A DNA stretch of 64,000 nucleotides from RFXV01 sp038150465. Lineage in GTDB: Bacteria > Bacteroidota > Bacteroidia > Flavobacteriales > Schleiferiaceae. The notes beneath the pieces are model-generated. The model was given only the letters and a program-made list of their open reading frames with translations. It had not been told where the DNA came from and did not search any database. Where the stretch lies: contig JAYOTP010000007.1 in assembly GCA_038150465.1 (NCBI GenBank), positions 16,321-80,320 on the forward strand, in the 5' to 3' direction. Both the position numbers and the translations under genes were made by a program. Positions 7,808 to 17,172 of this stretch are shown here, piece after piece (the first letter of the stretch is position 1; every line of letters begins with the position of its first letter).

Positions 7808-10405
7808 TTATTTGATAAAGATAACCAAGCCCGGCTTCAGGTCCTTATCCTTCAGATCCGGATTCATCTTCTTGAGTTTCTTCTTATCCAAACCGAGTTT
7901 CTTGGCGATCTCCCCGAAGGAGCGCTCGCGCTCAACCCGATAGTGACTGGCGTCGTATTCATCGTAATCGCCATTCACTGTGATCTTCAACTCCAGGCCT
8001 TCAAAAGGTCGAACACCGCGCAGACCACCGTTCAGTTCCTTTAGCTGACGCACATTGATGCCGTACATCTTGGCCACCTTGCCAAAGCTTTCCCGCTTGT
8101 CTGCCACCGTATGGAATTCACCCTGCGGACGCTCCTCTTCCTTCGCCTCGTCGCCGCCCTTCTCGGAGGATCCACCCTCTTCTGCCACAGGCTGATTGGG
8201 CACATAGTCGTCCCGCAGCACTTTGAAGTCCGTCCTTCTGTTGATCTGGTTGCCGATCTCTTGTTCTTCAGACGAACGGCTCTTGATGAATCTTTCGGTG
8301 AGTACCGATCCGGCCTTGAAGGTCCCGGCTCCAAACCCTTTGTATGCATCAGTCACTGTGAATGGCTCTGCTTCGCCTTTACCCACAGCCACCAATCGAT
8401 CCGATGCAATGCCTTTGGAGATCAGGTAGCGTACGCAGGTGTCTGCACGATTCTGTGAAAGCGTACGGTTCTTTTCGTCGGTGTCCCGGTAGTCCGTGTG
8501 GGAGCGCAATTCGATGACGATGTTCGGATTGTCGTTCAGGATGGCCACCACGGTATCCAGGGCCACCATGGACTCTGGACGCAGGTCCCATTTGGCCAGA
8601 TCGAAGAGCACATTGGGAAGAACGATCGGCACCTCGATGTGGTCCATTCCCTTGTTCAAGGTCATTCTGTGCAAAAAGACGTTCTCCTCTTTCAGGAATT
8701 CAAATGAATCAAATGGAACGCCTACGGTCGAAGCCGCGGCTTGTGCATTCAGATACTGCTTCTTCTCAAAGCTCAAAGTGTAGGTGGTATTTTCCTTCAA
8801 ATTGTCCGAAGAGAAAACAAAGTCTCCGAAACCATCGGAGTTTTCGATGATGCTGCTTCCATCACTTCCGTTGAGCCGAATGGTCACCTGTGGAATGGGC
8901 TGTCCGTCCTTGGTATCGGTCACGGTACCTGTGATCTCAAAGAGCATGGGCACCTCGTAAATGCCGTAGATATCGTCTGAGCCCATGCCTTCCTTGGGCC
9001 GGTTGGAAGTGATGTATCCGCGGTGTGCGCCACCCGGTTCGAGCACGATGCCAAAATCATCGGCCGGCGTGTTGATCGGATACCTCATGTTCTCCACCTC
9101 ACCTTTGGGCATTCCATTCTCATCCAGGGCTACACGGAAAATATCCAATCCGCCCATGCCCATGTGCCCATCTGAGGCGAAGTACAAGTAACCGTCGTCG
9201 TGTACGAAGGGAAAGAGCTCACTCTCTGCAGTGTTGACCAGGGGTCCGAGATTGGTGGGCTTCTTCCACTCCTTCTTGCGGCGGTCATAGCTGGTCATCC
9301 AGAGGTCTTTGCTGCCCTCTACAGAATTTTCAATGTCGCCTGCGAAATAGAGGATCTTATCGTCCGGGGAAAGGGACGGATGGCCCACGGAATGCGAACT
9401 GTCATCCGAAAGAACCACCACTTCAGGCTCATCCCAGGTCTGTCCGCGCTGACGGGTCACGTAGATGGCACAACCCAGTGTATGGTAGCGCTTGTTCTCA
9501 CAGCGCGTGAAGTACAGATCCTTGAAGCGGGAATCGAAGCACATGGTGCCCTCGTGGTCCTTGCTGTTGATGATCTCTGAAAGCGGAACTGGGGTGGAGT
9601 AGTTCACTTCTTCCACTTCCTTCTGCTGCTTCCCTCTTCTGCGGCTTCTTCCTTTCTTTTTGTCCTTCCGCTCAGATTTGGTCATCCACAGATCCATGTA
9701 TCCCTGACCTGTCCAGCCATCTTCGGCTTTACCTGTTCCTCCTTCTCTTGAGGAGACCAGATAGAGCATCCCGTCATACTGTGGGCGGTCGTGGTGCGAA
9801 TGACTCAGTCCCTTTTGGTTATGGCTCCTGGAACGTTCTGCATAGATCGGTGTCATGTCACGATCGCGTGAATTCAGATCCTTTCGATTGGTCACGATGT
9901 AGCGGCTTGGATTTTCTATCCAATCTGTTGCCGTCCGACACATTTGAATGCCCCATTCGGCGCGTACATCGCCCGGATTCGATCGCTTCAACTCCTCATA
10001 TTCGGCCAGCGCATCTTCATACTCGCCCTGAGAGGCCATCATCTCCGCATACCAATAGTGTGCATCGTCACCGTATTCGAGCTTGACCGCCCGCTTATAC
10101 TGCGCCTGCGCCTGCTTGTAGAGGCTCACATGACGGTAACTTTCACCGAGCATGAAGGCGATCTCCGCCTTCTTTTTGCGCCCTTTCTCCTTGCCAAAGG
10201 CTTCCTTCAATGCTTCAATGGCAAAGCTGTATTCTTTGGCTCGGAAGTATTCCATGGCCTTCTCCGTGGCCTTGTGGATCTTTTCTTCTTTGGTTTCTGG
10301 CTCTTCAGAGACCTGCTTTTCCTGGGCCATCAAAGCCTGTGACCCCAGACAGATACACATCAGAACGACAAGGCTCCCCAGCGAAAATCTTTTGTTCACG
10401 ACCAT
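7808..10405 (-). CDS. PorE-like envelope protein: TPR, PD40 propeller, CRD, OmpA and two LysM domains
   Basis: This 865-residue exported protein has a signal peptide ending near LMAQ, then TPR-type helices (about 35-150), PD40/WD40-like propeller blades (DGMLYLVSSREGG, KILYFAGD, GYLYFASDGHMGMGGLDIF), a carboxypeptidase-regulatory beta-sandwich (EITGTVTDTKDGQPIPQVTI), and an OmpA C-terminal domain (VLFDLAKWDLRPES, IVIELRSHTD). Two LysM-like repeats follow at the C-terminus. Apart from the LysM pair, this is the architecture of PorE, the peptidoglycan-binding type IX secretion component, but paralogues with the same layout are common. ATG 10405 gives the best signal peptide; 10444 is possible. 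A terminator follows. Confidence 0.85.
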   Translation of the reverse strand: MVVNKRFSLGSLVVLMCICLGSQALMAQEKQVSEEPETKEEKIHKATEKAMEYFRAKEYSFAIEALKEAFGKEKGRKKKAEIAFMLGESYRHVSLYKQAQAQYKRAVKLEYGDDAHYWYAEMMASQGEYEDALAEYEELKRSNPGDVRAEWGIQMCRTATDWIENPSRYIVTNRKDLNSRDRDMTPIYAERSRSHNQKGLSHSHHDRPQYDGMLYLVSSREGGTGKAEDGWTGQGYMDLWMTKSERKDKKKGRSRRRGKQQKEVEEVNYSTPVPLSEIINSKDHEGTMCFDSRFKDLYFTRCENKRYHTLGCAIYVTRQRGQTWDEPEVVVLSDDSSHSVGHPSLSPDDKILYFAGDIENSVEGSKDLWMTSYDRRKKEWKKPTNLGPLVNTAESELFPFVHDDGYLYFASDGHMGMGGLDIFRVALDENGMPKGEVENMRYPINTPADDFGIVLEPGGAHRGYITSNRPKEGMGSDDIYGIYEVPMLFEITGTVTDTKDGQPIPQVTIRLNGSDGSSIIENSDGFGDFVFSSDNLKENTTYTLSFEKKQYLNAQAAASTVGVPFDSFEFLKEENVFLHRMTLNKGMDHIEVPIVLPNVLFDLAKWDLRPESMVALDTVVAILNDNPNIVIELRSHTDYRDTDEKNRTLSQNRADTCVRYLISKGIASDRLVAVGKGEAEPFTVTDAYKGFGAGTFKAGSVLTERFIKSRSSEEQEIGNQINRRTDFKVLRDDYVPNQPVAEEGGSSEKGGDEAKEEERPQGEFHTVADKRESFGKVAKMYGINVRQLKELNGGLRGVRPFEGLELKITVNGDYDEYDASHYRVERERSFGEIAKKLGLDKKKLKKMNPDLKDKDLKPGLVIFIK

Positions 10406-10489
10406 GCTCAATGCTTGAATTCGGTAATGTGCTAAAATATGCAATTAGCCCCAAGCGACGATAAGCAAGGAAATGCGGCAAAACAGAGC

Positions 10490-10517
10490 AAAAAAAACCC
10501 GGACAGTGCCGGGTTTT
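10490..10517 (-). terminator. Rho-independent terminator after glnA
   Basis: On the minus strand, AAAACCCGG and CCGGGTTTT arms flank a 6-nt loop, with a T tract after them. It sits 22 nt past the glnA stop. Confidence 0.88.
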
Positions 10518-10539
10518 GAACGTTCGATAATTCAGGAGA

Positions 10540-12732
10540 TCAACGCAAGGAAAGCATCTCGCGATACTTGGGAAGTGTCCAGACCTCGTCATCGATCAGC
10601 AGCTCCAGCTTATCGGAGTGCACACGGATCTTTTCGAAATAAGGAAGTACTTCTTCGCAGTACATGATGGAGCGCTTGCGAACATCGTCCACTGCATTGG
10701 CCCGCTTGCGCGCCTCGATCATCTCCTCTTTCAGTGTGATGATCTCCGATGTGCGCTCGGCGATCTCCTGCACCATATTCCTTGGAACCTTGGTGAGCTT
10801 CTTGAATTCCTTGTCGCCAAAGACCTCGTGCATGCCTTGAATGTTCTGCATCAACAGGGTCTGGTAACGAAGCGCTGTGGGCACCAGGTGGTTTCCGGAG
10901 ATATCACCCAATACGCGCGATTCGATCTGGATCTTCAACTGGTAATTCTCCAACATGATCTCGTGGCGGGCCTCGATCTCCGTCCGGTTCATGACGCCCA
11001 GGTCTTCAAAGAGCTCAATGGCATCTTTGGAAACAAAGAAATCCAGCGCATGTGGCGTGGTGCGCACATTGCTCAGACCTCTTTTCTCGGCTTCTTTTTC
11101 CCAATCGCCACTGTATCCGTCGCCCTCAAAGCGGATGCTCTTGGAGCTCTTGATGTATTCCTTGAGGACATTGAAGATGGCATCATCCTTCTTCAGACCT
11201 TTTTTGTCGATCAGTGCATCGACTTCGGATTTGAAGTCCTTCAGCTGCTGGGCAACGATGGCATTGAGAATGGTCATCGGAGCAGCACAGTTGGCAGCGG
11301 AACCCACTGCGCGCAACTCGAACTTATTTCCGGTGAAAGCGAAGGGAGACGTCCTGTTGCGGTCGGTATTGTCGAGGAGGATCTCGGGGATCTTCCCAAC
11401 AACATTGAGCTTGAGCTCTGTTTTCTTCTCCGCACTCAGCTTTCCGCTTTCGATCTTCTCAAGTTCATCGAGGACAGCGGAGAGCTGAGAACCAATGAAG
11501 ACAGAGATGATGGCTGGCGGCGCCTCGTTGGCACCAAGTCGATGGTCGTTCCCTGCCGAAGCAATGATGGAACGAAGCAGATCGGCATGACGGTGCACAG
11601 CCTTGATGGTGTTGATAAAGAAGGTCAGGAACTGCAAGTTGCCCATCGGATTCTTTCCCGGGCTGAGCAGATTCACACCAGTGTCCGTAGCCAGGGACCA
11701 GTTGTTGTGCTTTCCGCTGCCGTTCACTCCTGCGAATGGCTTCTCATGCAGCAGACAACGCAGTCCGTGTCGGCGGGCCACTTTTTCCACCACATCCATG
11801 ATCAGACTGTTGTGGTCCACCGCTAAGTTGGCCTCTTCGAAGATCGGCGCCATCTCGTACTGACCAGGAGCCACCTCGTTGTGGCGCGTTTTGATCGGAA
11901 TACCCAGCCGGTGGGCTTCGTATTCAAACTCCTGCATGAAACGCATTACCCGCTCTGGAATGGTTCCGAAGTAATGGTCATCGAGCTGTTGGCCTTTGGC
12001 CGGACTGTGACCCAACAGGGTCCTGCCCGTCTGCTGCAGGTCGGGGCGGGCCTTGAAAAGCGCGTTGTCCACAAGGAAGTACTCCTGCTCCCAGCCCAAA
12101 GTGGATGTGACCTTATTGACGTTCTTGTCAAAGTATTTACAGACATCCGTAGCTGCCTGATCCACCACCTGAAGTGCTCTGAGCAGAGGTGTTTTGTAGT
12201 CCAGCGCCTCCCCTGTATAGGCCACGAAAATGGTTGGAATGCACAGGGTCGTACCCATGATGAAGGCGGGCGAAGTCGGATCCCATGCGGTGTATCCGCG
12301 GGCCTCGAAAGTGTTTCGGATCCCTCCGTTCGGGAATGATGAGGCGTCCGGTTCCTGCTGAACCAGCAAACTGCCATCGAACTTCTCCATGGCTTGCCCG
12401 TCGAATGTGGGCTCGAAAAAGCTATCGTGTTTTTCAGCAGTAGCGCCCGTAAGCGGCTGGAACCAGTGTGTATAATGCGTCGCACCCTTATTGAGCGCCC
12501 AGGCCTTCATTCCGGAGGCGATCTGATCGGCCATGCTTCGGTCGATCTTCTTGCCCAATTCCATGGCCGCCACAACGCTTTTGTAGGCCTCATTGCCCAG
12601 ATAATCTCTCATGGCCTTTCGGTTGAAGACCATTTCGCCGAAATAAGAGGGAATACCTCCGTCTGGAATATTCAACTCCACAGGAGGTCTTTGGGTCGCT
12701 GTTTCAAGACTTTGAAAACGATGATTCGCCAT
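10540..12732 (-). CDS. glnA: Glutamine synthetase type III
   Basis: GlnA makes glutamine from glutamate, ammonia and ATP. Its 730 residues and signature segments place it in type III, the form typical of Bacteroidota and some cyanobacteria, rather than the roughly 470-residue type I. Visible motifs are TLGWEQEYFLVD (metal-binding glutamates), KTRHNEVAPGQYEMAPIFE, LLHEKPFAGVNGSGKHNNWSL, RNRTSPFAFTGNKFELRAVGS and a helical C-terminal extension. The gene stands alone, with a promoter matching both Bacteroidota elements, an inverted repeat just upstream, and a terminator downstream. Confidence 0.97.
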   Translation of the reverse strand: MANHRFQSLETATQRPPVELNIPDGGIPSYFGEMVFNRKAMRDYLGNEAYKSVVAAMELGKKIDRSMADQIASGMKAWALNKGATHYTHWFQPLTGATAEKHDSFFEPTFDGQAMEKFDGSLLVQQEPDASSFPNGGIRNTFEARGYTAWDPTSPAFIMGTTLCIPTIFVAYTGEALDYKTPLLRALQVVDQAATDVCKYFDKNVNKVTSTLGWEQEYFLVDNALFKARPDLQQTGRTLLGHSPAKGQQLDDHYFGTIPERVMRFMQEFEYEAHRLGIPIKTRHNEVAPGQYEMAPIFEEANLAVDHNSLIMDVVEKVARRHGLRCLLHEKPFAGVNGSGKHNNWSLATDTGVNLLSPGKNPMGNLQFLTFFINTIKAVHRHADLLRSIIASAGNDHRLGANEAPPAIISVFIGSQLSAVLDELEKIESGKLSAEKKTELKLNVVGKIPEILLDNTDRNRTSPFAFTGNKFELRAVGSAANCAAPMTILNAIVAQQLKDFKSEVDALIDKKGLKKDDAIFNVLKEYIKSSKSIRFEGDGYSGDWEKEAEKRGLSNVRTTPHALDFFVSKDAIELFEDLGVMNRTEIEARHEIMLENYQLKIQIESRVLGDISGNHLVPTALRYQTLLMQNIQGMHEVFGDKEFKKLTKVPRNMVQEIAERTSEIITLKEEMIEARKRANAVDDVRKRSIMYCEEVLPYFEKIRVHSDKLELLIDDEVWTLPKYREMLSLR

Positions 12733-12748
12733 GACGTGAAAATTTTGG

Positions 12749-12782
12749 CAAATCTATGCAAGCAAAAGTGTTTCTCCGACAA
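12749..12782 (-). promoter_or_regulatory. glnA promoter (TTG-N23-TAGATTTG)
   Basis: On the minus strand, the -33 TTG (12782-12780) and the -7 TAGATTTG (12756-12749) are 23 nt apart, within the 17-23 nt range known for Flavobacterium promoters. The -7 element ends 16 nt before the glnA ATG. This is the best two-part match in the window. Confidence 0.7.
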
Positions 12783-12786
12783 TTAC

Positions 12787-12804
12787 CCCCTATTTTTTTA
12801 GGGG
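12787..12804. promoter_or_regulatory. Inverted repeat CCCCTA-T6-TAGGGG upstream of glnA
   Basis: A perfect repeat with 6-bp arms and an all-T spacer begins 5 bp upstream of the glnA -33 element and 3 bp downstream of the exchanger gene's stop. The hairpin is not followed by a T run on the minus strand, so it is a poor terminator for the exchanger. Its position fits a regulator-binding site for nitrogen control. The sequence is seen; the role is inferred. Confidence 0.45.
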
Positions 12805-12806
12805 TC

Positions 12807-13745
12807 TTATCGAAGGATTATGAACATGTATACAAGGTACCCGGCAAAAAGAGCACCCCCTTTCCATGAATTGAAAGAAAACACGGGCCGCAGGGCCATC
12901 AGAATCAATATGGACAAAGTCATTGCGATCATATAGGGAAAGTCGAATGCCAATAAGTGCCCGGAAGATGGTTCGATAGGCGTAATGATGCTGCTGAACC
13001 CGATCACACTGCCAATATTGAAGATATTCGATCCAATTACATTCCCAAGGGCCATATCCCGCTGACCCCGCAGCGCAGAGATCAAACTGGCAGATAATTC
13101 AGGCAGACTGGTGCCGATGGAAACCACGGTGAGCGAAATGATGCGCTCAGAAACACCCCAATGGGTGGCCAGTTCCACACTGCCACGAACCAAAAATTCG
13201 GCTCCGTATTTCAGTCCAACGATGCCGATCAGGATCTGCATCACCCACCAGACCATAGAACGCGTGCCTGACCGCTCCGCCCTCTCCTGAGTCAGACGCT
13301 CCTGTACGGTGGAATAGTAGAGCAGACCGAGATAACAAAAGAGCAGAGAGGTCAGGATCACTCCATCCATCAGGGAGGTGCGTCCATCTTGCAAGAGCCC
13401 GTAATAAACGAGGGTAAGAAGCAAAAGTGCCGAGATGTCCCGATTGAAATGTTTGCGATTGACCTTTATCCTGAAGAACATGGCGGTCAGCCCAAGGATC
13501 AGTCCGATATTGCTCAGGTTGGATCCGACCACATTGCCCACGGCAAGATCTGCATGCTCGTTGAGGGCGGCGTCCAAACTCACCACCAGTTCGGGTGCTG
13601 AAGTACTGAAGCTCACAATGGTCAGACCCACGATGATGGGCGGTATGCTCAGGTCAAGAGCGATCGACGAGGCGCCTCGCACCAGGGCTTCACCGCCTAC
13701 GAACAAGAGGGTCAATCCGACGAGGATGAAAAAAGTGTTCTCCAC
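12807..13745 (-). CDS. CaCA-family Na+/Ca2+ exchanger-like membrane protein
   Basis: This 312-residue inner-membrane cation antiporter belongs to the YrbG/CaCA type. The two inverted alpha-repeats are visible: GNVVGSNLSNIGLILG in the first half and GNVIGSNIFNIGSVIG in the second, each preceded by an SxxxPEL-type helix (STSAPELVVSL and GTSLPELSASL). Roughly ten membrane helices are predicted. The start is GTG at 13745, 4 nt after the tatA stop, so it is probably translated from the ffh-folD-tatA transcript. Ion specificity (Ca2+ with Na+ or H+) is inferred from the family. Confidence 0.9.
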   Translation of the reverse strand: MENTFFILVGLTLLFVGGEALVRGASSIALDLSIPPIIVGLTIVSFSTSAPELVVSLDAALNEHADLAVGNVVGSNLSNIGLILGLTAMFFRIKVNRKHFNRDISALLLLTLVYYGLLQDGRTSLMDGVILTSLLFCYLGLLYYSTVQERLTQERAERSGTRSMVWWVMQILIGIVGLKYGAEFLVRGSVELATHWGVSERIISLTVVSIGTSLPELSASLISALRGQRDMALGNVIGSNIFNIGSVIGFSSIITPIEPSSGHLLAFDFPYMIAMTLSILILMALRPVFSFNSWKGGALFAGYLVYMFIILR

Positions 13746-13749
13746 GCCT

Positions 13750-14040
13750 TCAGGAATTCATTGTTCTCTTGACCGCACCTTCCGCCTGCTCCATGACCTT
13801 TCGGGCTTCGTTCAATTCTTCCCTTGCCTGCTCGAGTTTTTCGTCCTCAAGGGGAACCGAATCCCTGATCTCTCTTTTCACCTGTTCGGTCGCATGGCGC
13901 ACTTCCCGAATGCCTTTGCCAAAGGAGCGGGCCATATCAGGAATGTTCTTCGAACCAAAAAAGAGCAAAATGACCAACAGAACAAAGAACAACTCTCCTC
14001 CCCCTATGGACATTGCCAATATGGACCCCACTGCGCTCAT
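13750..14040 (-). CDS. tatA: TatA/E-family twin-arginine translocase subunit
   Basis: This 96-residue protein has the TatA layout: a single N-terminal membrane helix (about 13-30), an FG hinge (FFGSKNIPDMARSFGKGI), an amphipathic helix, and a long charged, probably coiled C-terminal tail. TatA forms the protein-conducting assembly for folded Tat substrates. The ATG at 14040 overlaps the folD stop (ATGA); a longer reading into folD would put hydrophilic residues ahead of the membrane helix. No tatC lies in the window. Confidence 0.88.
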   Translation of the reverse strand: MSAVGSILAMSIGGGELFFVLLVILLFFGSKNIPDMARSFGKGIREVRHATEQVKREIRDSVPLEDEKLEQAREELNEARKVMEQAEGAVKRTMNS

Positions 14041-14918
14041 TTCTCCTGATGCCGGTAATATGCCTTCAAAGTATTCTGTAAAAGAGCTGTTCGGGTCATG
14101 GGTCCGACGCCACCGGGAACCGGGGTGATATAACTGCACTTCTGGGCCACGGCATCAAAGTCCACATCCCCGACCAAACGAAAACCGCTCTTTCGCGCAG
14201 GGTCTTCGATCCTGGAAATGCCCACATCGATCACCACCGCACCTTCTTTGACCATTTCCTCCCCGACGAAACATGGACGCCCCAGTGCGGCGATCAGAAT
14301 ATCGGCCTGCGCACAAATGCCTTTCAGGTCTTTGGTGCGGCTGTGGGTCTGAACGACCGTGCAATTGCCGGGCTGTGCATTCTTTCCCATGAGCAAAGCC
14401 ATGGGCATACCAACGATGGAGCTCCGCCCGATGACCACACAGAGTTTCCCTTCCGTATCGATCTGATGACGCTTCAACAATTCCACGATGCCGGCGGGGG
14501 TGGCCGGAACGAATCCCTGGAGCCCCAAGGCCATTTTTCCCACGTTTTCCGGATGGAAGCCATCGACATCCTTGTCTGCACGGATCGACTCTAAAATGCG
14601 CTGATCGTTCATGTGCGAAGGCAAGGGCAACTGAACGATAAATCCGTCGACTCCCGCGTCTTCATTGAGCCGCTCAACGGTGTTCAACAGTTCAGCCTCA
14701 GAAATATCTTCAGAGAGATGGAGCACTTCGGAGTCAAATCCAACCTCTGTGCAGTCCTTTTCCTTGGCACCGACATAGGTCTGACTTGGGCCATCACTGC
14801 CCACCAGCACCGCCACCAACTTGGGTGGACGCTGTCCTTTGGAAATGAGCTGACCTACTTCCTCTCGTATTTCGTTCCTGATCGTGCCCGCCAGGGCTTT
14901 TCCGTCGAGTAGCTGCAT
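14037..14918 (-). CDS. folD: Methylenetetrahydrofolate dehydrogenase/cyclohydrolase
   Basis: FolD interconverts 5,10-methylene- and 10-formyl-tetrahydrofolate using NADP+. The 293-residue protein shows YVGAKEKDCTEVGF with the catalytic Lys, GFIVQLPLP, the DVDGFHPENVGKMALG substrate loop, VVIGRSSIVGMPMALLM (Rossmann nucleotide-binding loop) and the C-terminal TPVPGGVGPMTR. It overlaps ffh by one base (TGATG) and tatA by ATGA. It supplies one-carbon units used by the thyA-folA pair 1.5 kb away. Confidence 0.96.
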   Translation of the reverse strand: MQLLDGKALAGTIRNEIREEVGQLISKGQRPPKLVAVLVGSDGPSQTYVGAKEKDCTEVGFDSEVLHLSEDISEAELLNTVERLNEDAGVDGFIVQLPLPSHMNDQRILESIRADKDVDGFHPENVGKMALGLQGFVPATPAGIVELLKRHQIDTEGKLCVVIGRSSIVGMPMALLMGKNAQPGNCTVVQTHSRTKDLKGICAQADILIAALGRPCFVGEEMVKEGAVVIDVGISRIEDPARKSGFRLVGDVDFDAVAQKCSYITPVPGGVGPMTRTALLQNTLKAYYRHQEK

Positions 14919-16249
14919 CAGCGTCTTCTTCTCATCATTGCCTGCGCCATCCCTCGTCCGCCTGCAGACTGCATGCTTCGCATCATTTTACTCATATCCT
15001 GAAACTGCTTGAGTAAGCGATTCACCTCTTCTATTTGCGTGCCTGATCCGATCGCTATCCGCTTCTTTCGGCTTCCACGGATCAGCGAGGGATTGGAACG
15101 TTCTTCGGGGGTCATGGACTGGATCATCGCCTCTACTCCCTTGAATGCATCATCATCGATGTCCACTCCCTTCAGGGCCTTACCCATTCCTGGAACCATG
15201 CCCAGCAGGTCCTTGACATTGCCCATCTTCTTGATCTGCTGCAGCTGCTGAAGAAAATCATCGAATCCAAATCGATTCTGAGCGATCTTCTTTTGCACTT
15301 TCCGGGCCTGCTCCTCATCGAATTGCTCCTGCGCCTTCTCCACAAGGGACACCACATCGCCCATGCCCAGGATGCGATCGGCCATCCGATCGGGATGGAA
15401 GACATCGAGCGCATCCACCTTTTCGCCCGTACCGATGAACTTGATGGGCTTGTCCACAACAGAGCGAATGGTCAAGGCGGCGCCTCCTCGGGTATCTCCG
15501 TCGAGCTTGGTCAGGACCACACCATCGTAATTCAGGACATCGTGAAAGGCGCGTGCTGTATTCACGGCATCCTGACCCGTCATCGAATCCACCACGAACA
15601 GGGTTTCATTTGGCTGGATGGCCTTGTGGACCCGGCCGATCTCATCCATCATCTCCTGATCCACAGCCAGTCGTCCGGCCGTATCGACGATGACATTGCT
15701 GAATCCCTGTGCGCGTGCATGCTGTACGGCCTGGGAAGCGATGTCCACAGGATCTGGATTGCCCAGCTGACTGAAGACTTCCACACCCACCTGTTCTCCA
15801 AGCACCTTGAGCTGATCGATGGCCGCTGGTCGGTATACATCGCAAGCCACCAACAGAGGACGCTTTCCTTTCTTCCGTTTCAGATAGGACGCCAGTTTGC
15901 CACTGAAGGTGGTCTTTCCCGAACCCTGAAGACCAGCGATCAGGATGATGTTGGGCTTGCCTTCGAGGCTGAGTTCCTCGGCATTCCCACCCATCAGGTC
16001 GGCCATTTCATCGCGGGTGACCTTGACCATGACCTGCCCGGGCTTCAAACTCGTCAGCACCTCCTGTCCGATCGCCTTTTCCTTGACGCGAGCAACGAAC
16101 TCCTTGGCCACTTTGTAACTGACATCGGCCTCGACCAATGCCCTGCGAACTTCTTTTAAAGATTCAGCCACATTGATCTCGGTGATCCGATCCCGCCCTT
16201 TGAGCGAGTGGAAGGCCTTTTCGAGCTTTTCACTAAGATTTTCGAACAT
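14918..16249 (-). CDS. ffh: Signal recognition particle protein Ffh (SRP54)
   Basis: Ffh binds signal sequences of nascent inner-membrane proteins and, with 4.5S RNA and FtsY, delivers them to Sec. The 443 residues contain the N domain (1-90), the G domain with GLQGSGKTTFSGKLA (about 106-120), VACDVYRPAA, VDTAGR and TKLDGDTRGGAAL, and a methionine-rich M domain (about 295-443) with MLGMVPGM-like loops and GSRKKRIAIGSGT. The C-terminus ends GGRGMAQAMMRRRR. It is the first gene of ffh-folD-tatA-exchanger. No clear -7 element was found upstream. Confidence 0.96.
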   Translation of the reverse strand: MFENLSEKLEKAFHSLKGRDRITEINVAESLKEVRRALVEADVSYKVAKEFVARVKEKAIGQEVLTSLKPGQVMVKVTRDEMADLMGGNAEELSLEGKPNIILIAGLQGSGKTTFSGKLASYLKRKKGKRPLLVACDVYRPAAIDQLKVLGEQVGVEVFSQLGNPDPVDIASQAVQHARAQGFSNVIVDTAGRLAVDQEMMDEIGRVHKAIQPNETLFVVDSMTGQDAVNTARAFHDVLNYDGVVLTKLDGDTRGGAALTIRSVVDKPIKFIGTGEKVDALDVFHPDRMADRILGMGDVVSLVEKAQEQFDEEQARKVQKKIAQNRFGFDDFLQQLQQIKKMGNVKDLLGMVPGMGKALKGVDIDDDAFKGVEAMIQSMTPEERSNPSLIRGSRKKRIAIGSGTQIEEVNRLLKQFQDMSKMMRSMQSAGGRGMAQAMMRRRR

Positions 16250-16364
16250 TTATCGGCAACTGAATTTGAACCGACGAATTTAATGCACCTCTCAATACAG
16301 AATGATGTGAATTATCCGTTCAAATCCGTTGGCCTGAAAGGCGTTTTTCAAGACGGAAGCAGAA

Positions 16365-16372
16365 TACATTTG
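16365..16372 (+). promoter_or_regulatory. -7 element (TACATTTG) of thyA-folA
   Basis: An exact TAnnTTTG match ends 5 nt before the thyA ATG, predicting a transcript with almost no 5' leader. The rest of the 128-bp ffh/thyA gap (16250-16377) shows no other clear signal. Confidence 0.5.
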
Positions 16373-16377
16373 ATTCC

Positions 16378-17172
16378 ATGCAGGCGTATCACGATCTCTT
16401 GAGAAAGGTCCTAGACGAAGGCGTACTGAAAAGCGACCGAACGGGGACCGGGACGCGTTCCATTTTTGGTCATCAGATGCGTTTTGACCTCAGTGCTGGA
16501 TTTCCATTGGTCACCACAAAGAAGCTTCACCTGAAGTCCATTGTGCATGAACTTCTGTGGTTTCTCAAAGGTTCGACCAACATTGCCTATTTGAAGGAAA
16601 ATGGTGTACGCATCTGGGATGAATGGGCGGATGAGCAAGGAGAGCTCGGACCCGTGTATGGCTACCAGTGGCGAAGCTGGCCAAAACCCGATGGCGGACA
16701 GGTGGACCAGATCGCTCAGTTGACCGAAGGCCTGAAAAACAATCCAGACTCCCGTAGACACATCGTCAGTGCATGGAATGTAGGACAGGTGGAAGATATG
16801 GCGCTGCCGCCCTGCCATCTGCTCTTTCAGTTCTATGTAGCCAGCAACCGATTGAGTTGTCAGCTCTATCAACGCAGCGCTGATCTCTTCCTGGGCGTTC
16901 CGTTCAATATCGCGTCCTACGCCCTGCTCACCCATATGGTCGCGCAAAGCTGCGGACTTCAGGTCGGGGATTTCGTCCACACTTTTGGGGATGCACACAT
17001 CTACAACAACCACCTGGAGCAGGTGGAATTACAACTGTCCAGGGAGCACAGACCGCTGCCCGTTCTGGAACTCGACCCCAACATTCATGATCTGTTTGAA
17101 TTCAGATTCGAGCATATTCGGATCGTTGGCTATGATCCACATCCATCGATCAAGGCGGAAGTAGCGGTATGA
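16378..17172 (+). CDS. thyA: Thymidylate synthase
   Basis: ThyA methylates dUMP to dTMP with methylene-tetrahydrofolate, leaving dihydrofolate. The 264-residue protein is the standard E. coli-type length. The catalytic Cys is at 146 in ALPPCHLLFQFYV. Other landmarks are DRTGTGTRSIFG (20-31), SRRHIVSAWNV, CQLYQRSADLFLGVPFNIASY and HTFGDAHIYNNH. The stop overlaps the folA ATG (ATGA), so DHFR is translated right after it and can recycle the dihydrofolate. Confidence 0.97.
   Translation: MQAYHDLLRKVLDEGVLKSDRTGTGTRSIFGHQMRFDLSAGFPLVTTKKLHLKSIVHELLWFLKGSTNIAYLKENGVRIWDEWADEQGELGPVYGYQWRSWPKPDGGQVDQIAQLTEGLKNNPDSRRHIVSAWNVGQVEDMALPPCHLLFQFYVASNRLSCQLYQRSADLFLGVPFNIASYALLTHMVAQSCGLQVGDFVHTFGDAHIYNNHLEQVELQLSREHRPLPVLELDPNIHDLFEFRFEHIRIVGYDPHPSIKAEVAV

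Noticed and set aside
12785..12806. Rho-independent terminator for the Na/Ca exchanger gene
   Set aside because: The repeat forms a hairpin but is followed on the minus strand by TAATTG rather than a T run. A regulatory site for glnA fits its position better.
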